A stretch of 37,243 bases of DNA from Parachlorella kessleri (Eukaryota; Chlorophyta; Trebouxiophyceae; Chlorellales; Chlorellaceae), in contig BBXU01002366.1 in assembly GCA_001598975.1 (NCBI GenBank), positions 1 through 37,243 on the forward strand, read 5' to 3'. The notes below the pieces were generated by a model that worked only from the letters and a program-made list of their open reading frames with translations, was not told the origin of the DNA and made no database searches. Position numbers and translations under genes: made by a program. Positions 29,743 to 37,243 of this stretch are shown here, in pieces. Each line of letters begins with the position of its first letter. Within the stretch, counting starts at the first letter, position 1.

Positions 29743-30677
29743 TCGAGCTGCTATACCAGTGACAACCTTGAAACTTGACGAGAAGCGGGTCTAGTCAAGA
29801 CTGTTGGGTGGGCGAGAACACGTAGAGTGTCGGGATTGTGACCAAGGTGAAGCGAGTGCGGCCCGTGCAGCGAGATAGAAAACACCCAAATATCGAGATC
29901 TTAACAAAGCGTTCAAACCGTAAGTTTATGGAACGCCTGAACCCGTTGGGCTCGAGCGACGTGTCGGGCGCGAACTAGTCACCCCCATGCTCCGTCATGC
30001 GGTGCCTTTCAGGGCTCCTTTCGCGCCCAGGGCGCCAACGCCTCCAACAAGAGACATCAGGTGCGGCGACAAGTTGGAGCGGAGCCAGTGCCTGGCCTCG
30101 CGTGAGCCAGAACTGCAGATGGATTGGACCTGCCATAGCGGTTTCGATTGGCCCATGACTTGACCCCGTGGGCAGCCATGACAATTTGCCAGAAAGGTGA
30201 GCGCCTTGGCAGAGCATAAGAACTTACCTGCACGTGAGTACGCTGTTCTGGCCCAGCTGGAAAGCAGTCACCAGTGTTAACACAACCCCACCACTGGCAC
30301 GACACCGTCACCAAGAACGACAGACCTGGGCACAACACCGCACTGTGCTTCACACACCATGTCAGCTTGAATTGTAAAACACCCACCCCAACCAGTGGCA
30401 GAATGTCCCGTAAGCAAGGAGAAGGCAGGCTTCTGCCAGGACTCGTTCAAAAGTAAGGGAGGAAGAGCACAGCAGAGGAAGAGAGCAGGAGCATGATTGG
30501 CATAATTATCAGTGAAGAAAGGGTTCATACTGCGTACTCAAAACTGTTTTGCACACCAATAATATCTAGGAGGCAGCTGGCGGTACTGCAGGCTGCACCG
30601 CATGCCCTCTCCCGGCACACCACGTGCGCTCTCATGCAGGTGCGAGCGAACAGATAACCAACCTATGAGGCATTCGT
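29743..30677. other. Intergenic: MFS 5' flank and amino acid transporter 3' flank
   Basis: There is no exon in this 935-base stretch. The part from about 29870 to 29940 is AT-rich and lies 130-200 bases upstream of the MFS start codon, a plausible promoter region. I saw no reverse-strand TGTAA after the amino acid transporter stop. Confidence 0.35.
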
Positions 30678-33600
30678 TCAGAAAAGCCCTTGTACAACAG
30701 TAGCGCCCAGCGTGCTGCCTGTGCTGCCATCGCTGCGTTCAAGGAAGGGTGCTGCTATGCCTGCCCCCATCAGGGTGATGCCCACCACCACCAGCACCGC
30801 TGCAAACACCTTCCAGGCTGCTCCCGCCTCCCCCTTCCAGGCCAGCATGCCCGGAAAGACAAAGCCCACCGCAATGCCGCACACGGCTCCCACCAGCCCC
30901 GTCATCTGTGCACCAGCAACACGCGCGGATGTAGTTATGCTACTGCCAGAGTGTTCCTCCTTGGCAGGTTGTCAGGCGGCGCTTGCAAACACCCGCGCTC
31001 ACCAGCCCGACCCTGTCGAGATATGAGGGAGCAAGTAACTGATAACCGCGATACAGCTTGCACAGGTAGTGCTAAATGTTTGCACTGGTGGTACCAGCCG
31101 GCTTCTTCTCCCCACACAAGCTGGCTATTCCTGCGGGTAACCCTGGCATTGTAGCAGCCACGTATCGGTCTTGCCACCCGCACCTGATACGCCGACTTGA
31201 CGAGGATGGCGGCCAGGTAGATAAGCGCCAGTGTGACATATGTCACCGTGTAGTAACCCTTGTTGCTCATGGAGGCGCCTCCAGTGACACCCAGGATGCC
31301 ATCTATGAGGTCAGCCCTTAGTATGAACATGACCATGGGGAAGGAAGACAGCATGACTAAGGAGACAGCAACCTGCACCCAGGCAAGCCAGCACCCGGGG
31401 TGGTGGCACGAGTTATTAACGAAGGTTGTTGTAGGCAAAGGGTGCTGATTCCCGACCAAGACAAAGACTCCATTCGCAAGAATCCAAACAGGGGATCCCC
31501 ATTTGCCCATACAGTGAGGCTATCAAGAAAGCAAGGGCAGAGGGCGAGCCCTAGAATAGTAGAGAGAGGTGCGCGCTGCTACCAAACCAGTGCACATACA
31601 GCTGTTCCCATGCCCCACATGCAGTGAAATACCTAAGACCATAGATGCTGGGCCGCTCTCGCGAGTTGATGGCCACACCTTACCTTGATGGCTGCCACAA
31701 ACGCCAGCCCCAGCTTGGGCCCTCCCAGCAAGTCCCCCACAACCTCGCAGTTCAGGCTCGCCAACACATCGCCCTTCACAGTCCTGCACACCAGGCGGGT
31801 CACGGAGCAAGCTGCGCTGACTGGGTACCCAAACCTGGAGCAATTGAGAACCCACAAGATGTGAACATAACAAGCCACGCACCCTTGCAAGTAGGCATTG
31901 ATATAACCAACAGGCCCGCATGTGCTAAGCACAGCGCACCCTGGTTCGAGGGCCCGCGCTGGGGCCATTGAGGCTTGCACGCACGAACACATACCTGCCA
32001 AACACGGCATAGCCGCAGCCGCCAGCGATGGCGTACATCAAGGCAGTCCCCGCAAGTGAAACTCCCACTACTTTCCGCATGCGACCCGGGGTATAGTTGC
32101 GGAGGTCCCGCATGAGTGGGTGGATGTTGTATTGGCAGATCTGCAGCCATCAGTCAGCCTACAGCGTAACCCCCAGGGTTGCATACCCCCCCCTACGCAG
32201 GAGAGTGGGTGTTGCACTGCTGTGCACGAAGCCGACCTCGGCTACACTGTGCACGCTGATTACTGGTGGAACATGCACAGGTAACTCTTAGTAGTTGAAT
32301 CGATACATCACCGCTGGCTCTTTGATAGTGCCCGGTGATTGCTGTGCAAGGCTTGAAGAGGCAGCACGCCAACTGTGAGGGCTGCTCAGAGCTACAATGA
32401 GTTCGCCCCAACCAGTCCGCACTACCTACCAGTGCTGTCATAACCACGGGGACCGTGCCCATAACTTGCGTTAGTGTCTTCACCCAGCCGGGTCCATACA
32501 TGGCCGGGTCGGGCAGCAGGCGGTGGTGCAGCTTCCCTGCAACGCAACCCAACAGGTCCATATTACACCTGGCGATACAAACTGCAATCCAGTACACTTA
32601 AAGAGGGGGTGTACTGCGCCACTACCTTCTCGACCGGCAAAGATAGACCAGGAAGAGGGACAATCCCCGATGCACCCAACACGTTCTCACCATCTCGGCA
32701 CTCCAAGCCACCCTTCCCTGAGCATGCCATCAGAACCCTGCGGCAGCACCCTACCCACCTTGCAGCGCCGCAGCGGCCGCCAGCAGCGCCAGCGCCGCCA
32801 TACACAGCAGGGCGCATGTGACCTTGAAGGCGCTGACGCGCGCCAGGCCGCCCAGCGTGCGTGCCGGGAGCAGTGGCGTTACCGCCAGCACACACCACGT
32901 CAGCATGGCATTGCGGCTGAGGTACCAGGGCAGCGGCTTGGGCAGGGAGGGGAAGAGGTCGGAGATAACCCCAGAGTAGTCAGCCCCACCTGCAGCGCAA
33001 CCCCAGCATACGCCTCAAGGCACTGTTGCTGTTCCTGCATAGGCTGGGCAGGCACAGCAGCCAAAGCAGGCCAGGGCGCTGCAGCAGGCGGCCGCTGTGC
33101 AATTCTTCCTCAAAGGGGAGCCAGAAAGCACTACAAGCGGCTGCTGGAGCAGCTCACCCACTGTGACGTCGCACAGGATGTCGAGATACATCACCTGCAG
33201 GCACACAGCATACACACCCTTGATAAAGTGGGGCCTATCCAGCAGATGGCCAACTCCCCAGCTATGGACATCATGACAACAACAAAACACGCACATGCAA
33301 CATATAAGGAAAGGGCTGGTGATGCGAGAAGTGACCCAACACTACTTTCCTAGGCTGCAACCGACCCGCTCGTCGGCAAGGCGCCCACCCAGCCACGCAC
33401 CAGGAACATGAAGCAGGCCACGATGATGGACCCCCGCACGGCAGCAGCCACGTGCCGACCCCACACAAAGCCCAAGGTTTCCGCATATGTCAGCCGCTTG
33501 GACCGCTCCGACGCCCTGGCAACGACAGGAACTAAAACTTTGCTGCGACGCTTGTTGGGAAACCACTTTTTGCCTTCAGTACACCCCCTGGTCTTCCCTG

Positions 33601-34274
33601 CTAATGCTAAAACATGCTACTACGCAATGAAAGGTAACCGCTTCCTTGCGTGCTCACACGCTGCGCCGTACCATAGCAGCTGCTCAGCGCAAGGGAGTGT
33701 CTCCCATCCAGCCTCCCATGCTCCTCATTCGGCCCACCTGAGCACCACTACCACTGATAAATAGGTCATAACAGCCACAGCCGCCACCATTGCAATGCCG
33801 CATAGAAGTCCAAGGCCAGAGAAGGCGGCGGGGAGGGCAAACATCCCTGCAAACAGGCAGGCTCCTGGTTAGCACCGCTATGTCAAACCCTCACCACCGC
33901 ACTCCAAGGCTGCGGCCGGCGGCTACTGTGCAGAAACAAGCAGAGGACTGGGTCCACAGCAGCGCAACCCTACAACAGCGGTGGCCCACCTGCGCCCAGT
34001 ATTATGCAGGCCAGGTTAAGGCAGCACACCGGCACCGAGCTCTTGGGCTGGGTGGGAGGGAGCTCCTCCACACGCCCTTCATAGTGGCCAGCATATGCAT
34101 GTATGAGAGGCTCGTGTAGGCCCCTGCATCGGGCGCGATGAGAATCCACTTAAGGAGGTGCTTGTCTTGACTGGCTCCAGGGGAGCGTCATGCATATTCC
34201 ACAGCACTTGTTGAACCAGGCGATGCGGCCAAGACGTAAACGCACCTCTCCTGGTCCGCCCAGAGCTTCTGCAT
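30678..34274 (-). CDS. AAAP-family (SLC38/AVT-like) amino acid transporter, 11 exons
   Basis: Exons on the minus strand (34274-34246, 34123-33990, 33846-33738, 33515-33401, 33194-33158, 32989-32759, 32536-32430, 32140-31995, 31783-31684, 31372-31184, 30905-30678) join in phase to 474 residues. Family signs: CCLNLACIILGAGMFALPAAF in TM1, the loop HHRLLPDP, ICQYNIHPLMRDLRN in the middle of the protein, GGCGYAVFGRTVKGDVLASL (compare the FG..t..D.L.n block of SLC38/AVT proteins) and the final pair of hydrophobic helices VGAVCGIAVGFVFPGML and VFAAVLVVVGITLMGAGI. Eleven TM segments are expected. The family performs proton- or sodium-coupled amino acid transport at the plasma membrane or vacuole. 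The 29-base first exon (MQKLWADQE) was chosen because TGA lies in frame nine codons upstream and its donor AG|GTGCGT matches the phase of exon 2. Confidence 0.9.
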
Positions 34275-34884
34275 GACGCTCGCCTCGAACTCCACGCTTC
34301 ACTACCAGTCTAAGACATCCACTATATCTGACCTAGTCTGACTTGGTAAACGTGTGATTCGGTGTCTCCGGAGACAATTGCTAGTACAGGCTCACACGCC
34401 ACCACCGTCACGTTCTGAGTCACGGGGTCCTTTTGCTGAGGAGGGGCAGGGAGCGATGTGTGCAAGCGGGAAGTAACTTCGTTCCTTGGGTTGTTCAGTG
34501 TTGTTGATCGTCATGCGCCTTGCAAGACAAAGCGCCGCCGCCGAATTGCTTGGTGGCGGCTTGTTGCTGGTACTTCAGGTCACAGAGGCGCATGGATGAA
34601 GCCTTGATGAGATGTATGAGTTTCCCATGTAGCAGAGCATCAGGATATATCCAGGCTTCCATAGTATATTCTTGAAGAGAAGCCGCACCTGAGCATTGGA
34701 GGGCTTATGGCATACACTGCAATCTGCATGTTGGCTGATTCAACCGGCGGGTAGGGGACCTGGATAGCTCAGCAGCACACACGGCCTCTTTCATGTTCAG
34801 CAGTCTCCCCCAGGATACATGTACAGGAATGCAACCACACACAAGAGATCCACAACATAATGGCAAGGCTTTCATAACCAGTGC
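34275..34884. other. Intergenic: 5' flank of the amino acid transporter gene
   Basis: I see no exon with coding support. A reverse-strand ATG at 34514 opens 40 codons with no detectable match or suitable donor in phase, so it was not used as an upstream exon. Confidence 0.35.
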
Positions 34885-34889
34885 TTACA
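34885..34889 (-). terminator. Reverse-strand TGTAA poly(A) signal of the glyoxalase-like gene
   Basis: TTACA on the plus strand is TGTAA on the minus strand, 60 bases beyond the TGA at 34949-34951. The short distance and position fit a green-algal nuclear polyadenylation signal, which argues that this gene is transcribed as an algal nuclear gene. Confidence 0.6.
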
Positions 34890-34948
34890 TGTGAGTCACA
34901 AGTCCGCTCCGAGTGAGTATATGAATGCCAACCAGTCGTATTCAGCCA

Positions 34949-35653
34949 TCAGCGGAGCACCCGCACCCCAGTTGTTGTCATGAACTCGGCTTCCAGACAC
35001 GCCTCCCCATCTAAGATCTGCAAGTGGATGAGGTCCCCCGCTCCCAAGGCTGTCACCGCCGCCTGCACAGGCTCTAACTGTTTGTGCCTCCCAACCAACT
35101 TACAGAGCCCAAGGCCGCTCGGCGGCAGCTTCTGGGCGGGCGTGGCTTCCACGTCCCACTGAATAACGGTGGGAATCACACCGTCGCCGCTGGGCGCGCC
35201 GCCAGGGCAGCTGGGCAGGCTACCGTCTGGGGGTACCCCAATCCTCCACCGGAAGCTGCCACGCTCTAGTGAAACAACCTCAGGCACAAGGTCCGGAAAC
35301 CGTGCTGAAAGCTCGCCTAGGTCTGCAGCTGCTCCAGGGGGAACCCTAGCCACCCAGTGGAGTAGCCTGGGGCGCTGTGCAAGGCTTGCCAGCAGTGCAG
35401 CGTCGCCCAGCCCAAACCAGCGCTTGCGGCCAGGGGGCAGCGGCGCCGCCCCTGGGTCGACGGCGATGACCTCCAGGTAGCAGGACCCGTCAATCCCCAG
35501 CAGGCGGTTGTGGGTGCCCATCACTGGGTGCTTGCCCTCGGCTGAGAAGGCACCGGGGCTAACCCCGAGTGCCTCAGCCATGTGTGCGACCCCTGCCTCC
35601 AGCGTGCCTGCCGCCAAAACCAAGTGGTCCAGCTGTAGAGTCACCGCGTCCAT
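34949..35653 (-). CDS. Glyoxalase-like (VOC superfamily) protein, intronless
   Basis: A single uninterrupted frame of 234 residues runs from ATG at 35653 to TGA at 34949. It begins LQLDHLVLAAGTLEAG, then GKHPVMGTHNRLLGID and SCYLEVIAVDPGA, which is the pattern of the Glyoxalase_3/glyoxalase-like VOC family: His in LDHLV and Glu in YLEVIAV are the likely metal ligands. Later come WVARVPPGA, FRWRIGVPPDG and IHLQILDGE, which suggest a second half-module. Length is normal for such bacterial proteins. The substrate is unknown; members are often of unassigned function. It is the only complete gene in the window without introns, and bacterial proteins are the natural comparison, so late transfer from bacteria or retroposition is possible. 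A GTG one codon upstream is ignored in favour of ATG. Confidence 0.88.
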   Translation of the reverse strand: MDAVTLQLDHLVLAAGTLEAGVAHMAEALGVSPGAFSAEGKHPVMGTHNRLLGIDGSCYLEVIAVDPGAAPLPPGRKRWFGLGDAALLASLAQRPRLLHWVARVPPGAAADLGELSARFPDLVPEVVSLERGSFRWRIGVPPDGSLPSCPGGAPSGDGVIPTVIQWDVEATPAQKLPPSGLGLCKLVGRHKQLEPVQAAVTALGAGDLIHLQILDGEACLEAEFMTTTGVRVLR

Positions 35654-35707
35654 CACTCTACGCCTTTTCTTTGTTTCTGCTAGGCCGGTCTGCAGCAGGG
35701 AAGGTGT

Positions 35708-35972
35708 GTACCGTACTCACCACCCTATTTCGAGATTTATTAAGTTCGAGGGGCCTTCTCGAATCAATTATCGAATTGCAAAACAATTGCCTGGAGGCTC
35801 AAACGAATCGTGCTAAAATACCAAAACGCTGTTGGCGCCCTATCCATGTACATCCTGGACTACGGGGACAGTTCGAGGAGAATTGCCGAAAAATTGCTCA
35901 GCAGCCTTCTCGAATTGCTAAAACGGACCCAAAAAATGTTCCAACCTCGAACTAGGGTGGTGAGTACGGTAC
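35708..35972. mobile_element. Small AT-rich terminal-inverted-repeat element (MITE-like)
   Basis: GTACCGTACTCACCACCCT at 35708-35726 is the exact reverse complement of 35954-35972. The match continues inward for about 9 more bases with one mismatch (ATTTCGAG against AGTTCGAG). The interior of about 210 bases is AT-richer than its surroundings and contains repeated TTCGAG, CCTTCTCGAAT and CGAATTGC motifs. It has no coding capacity. If the flanking TA dinucleotides are the target duplication, the ends would be CCGTACTC and a Tc1/mariner-type origin would fit; no longer target duplication is visible. It sits 54 bases upstream of the glyoxalase-like start codon. Confidence 0.75.
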
Positions 35973-37184
35973 CCATTGATCGGGCCAAGACTGCTTCTGC
36001 CAGGTACCAACAGGTCTTCAGATACCAAAACCTGAAGCAGTAACGCACCAAGAGGCACACGCCCCAAACTCCCACTCATTAAGTCAGGTTAGGGCAGCTT
36101 TTGTGTGCTAGGCAGCTAGTACAGAGGTGAATTAAGCCCTTGCCATGACTGGCATGTGACGTACCTGGTAGCAAAACAGCAGAGACGCGTGTACAGTCAC
36201 TGCACTACACTGAGTGACTGTGATGGCCAGACTCAACGCGGGCAGCGCGTGAGCGCAGCTTAGCTTGTGTGGTATACCTAGAGCCTTCATCTTCGGCGTC
36301 CTCCGTGTGGGGTTAGAGCCATACTTGGGACTTTGGGGCGGCATGCACAGCACGCCTTGGACTGCCCTTGCTGGGGCGCCAGCCCCTGATTTGAGATGGA
36401 AATGCAAGTGACAAGAAGGGGTCAGACAGCAGTGTGGCGGGTGCCAGCTGCGTGTAAAAGCAGGCAGAATTAGGGGGGGAGGAAAGGAGACAAGCTGCAA
36501 GCACGCTGGCAGTAACACAAACGTGTAGCCCCTGATTTGACTGCAAGCTCTTCGGACGCAAGGGGGATCCGCAATATCTATTCAATCTCTATTGATAGCA
36601 GAGGCGACTGCAGGAAGGTTGGGCACCGACGAACCGCATCACGCGTCCTGACAGAGCATGCGAGGAGAGGCTCCCACGAAAGGGATCGCGGGCCGCTTAA
36701 CGAGGAGGACAATTCACTCACTCAGAAAAGCTGCTGATATGAAACGGGCTCCCGTTTTTGTACATACTCTGGCCCTGTCCTGAAACACATGCTGACGAGG
36801 CCTGCCTGCCTGAGAGTAGGATAGAACAGTCCCTTGGACAAAACTGAAGTACCACACTGTCTACCGCACAAGCACAGCTCAGCTCTCAACTCTCAAGCCA
36901 AAACGCAGCAAGGTTGACAGGTAGGAGCTGCAAATCACGCAAGCCTGCCAGATGCCAGTTTGACCTGTCTCACAGATTCGAAATGGGCCAGCAAGGCGGC
37001 TTGGCACAGGCCCCACTCAACCGCTTTACACGCCCCTATCATCGCCCTGCCTCTCTACAAGACTCTGGGCTCTGACTGCCACCGGCACCCCTGATACCCA
37101 AGCACAGCACTTCCACTCCCAACCCACCACCCTGCCTCACACGGCAGATGCACACGATGCACCTCTGGCAGCACATATCTCTCT
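35973..37184. other. No gene seen at the right end of the window
   Basis: No frame here shows coding character or a recognisable domain. A 14-base direct repeat, agcccctgatttga, occurs at 36381-36394 and 36527-36540. A perfect hairpin followed by a T run lies at 36742-36759 (listed separately). Confidence 0.4.
36742..36759 (+). other. Perfect 7-bp hairpin followed by a T run
   Basis: AAACGGG, a two-base spacer, then CCCGTTT running into five T. The shape is that of an intrinsic or Pol III-type terminator. No tRNA, snRNA or other RNA gene was recognised upstream, so the role is unknown and chance is possible. Confidence 0.3.
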
Positions 37185-37243
37185 CCCCCCCCCCCCCCCC
37201 ACCCCACCCACCACCACCACACACACACACACACACACACACA
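37185..37243. repeat. Poly-C run followed by a (CA)n microsatellite
   Basis: Sixteen C at 37185-37200 are followed by CCA-rich sequence and then about 13 CA units (37218-37243) that continue to the window edge. Confidence 0.95.

Noticed and set aside
34475..34514. Upstream first exon of the amino acid transporter from ATG 34514
   Set aside because: No donor in the required phase was found, whereas the 29-base exon at 34274-34246 fits exactly and is preceded by an in-frame stop.
1..37243. CRISPR array, prokaryotic operon, phage or defence island
   Set aside because: No regularly spaced repeats, Shine-Dalgarno-led gene clusters or phage genes. The window is intron-rich eukaryotic nuclear DNA.

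Overview
This window looks like nuclear DNA of a green alga, most likely a chlorophycean of the Chlamydomonas/Haematococcus kind. The basis is: GC-rich coding sequence broken by many short GT-AG introns ending in (C)AG; TGTAA-type polyadenylation signals behind several genes; a cytochrome c6 precursor with a bipartite plastid/lumen presequence; and a plant-type fused allantoin synthase. There are no prokaryotic operons, rRNA genes or CRISPR arrays. The species assignment is inference. All gene models were built by eye by matching reading frame and intron phase across splice sites. Where every junction agrees in phase and the family is recognisable, confidence is high.

Layout, left to right. 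The end of an unidentified plus-strand gene (155-313) is followed by a ten-exon plus-strand gene for an F-BAR plus PH domain membrane-curvature protein (1267-5465). Next is a plus-strand allantoin synthase gene (5950-11331: OHCU decarboxylase fused to HIU hydrolase, purine/urate breakdown). Its third intron is 3.6 kb long and carries a complete eight-exon CDC20 gene on the opposite strand (9511-6928). A gene-poor stretch (11332-12995) holds two diverged retroelement integrase fragments facing each other. Then comes a long unidentified plus-strand gene (about 12996-19781) with a glutamine-rich segment and several GC-AG introns.

Right half. An mTERF-family gene (minus, 21917-20352) and the cytochrome c6 gene petJ (plus, 22157-23027) diverge from a 239-bp shared promoter. 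A TPR-like gene of unknown role (plus, 23312-25314) converges on a minus-strand run of three genes: a plastid-targeted-looking MFS transporter (29742-26037, eight exons), an AAAP/SLC38-type amino acid transporter (34274-30678, eleven exons) and an intronless glyoxalase-like (VOC superfamily) gene (35653-34949). A small AT-rich TIR element (35708-35972) sits immediately upstream of the glyoxalase-like gene. The window ends in a poly-C/(CA)n microsatellite.

I see no multi-gene novel system. The genes are independent housekeeping and transport functions. The most striking feature is the CDC20 gene nested antisense in an allantoin synthase intron. After that come the phase-supported cluster of GC-AG introns, the uncharacterised 6.8-kb gene, the F-BAR-PH protein, the head-to-head integrase remnants and the TIR element abutting a possibly transferred gene.
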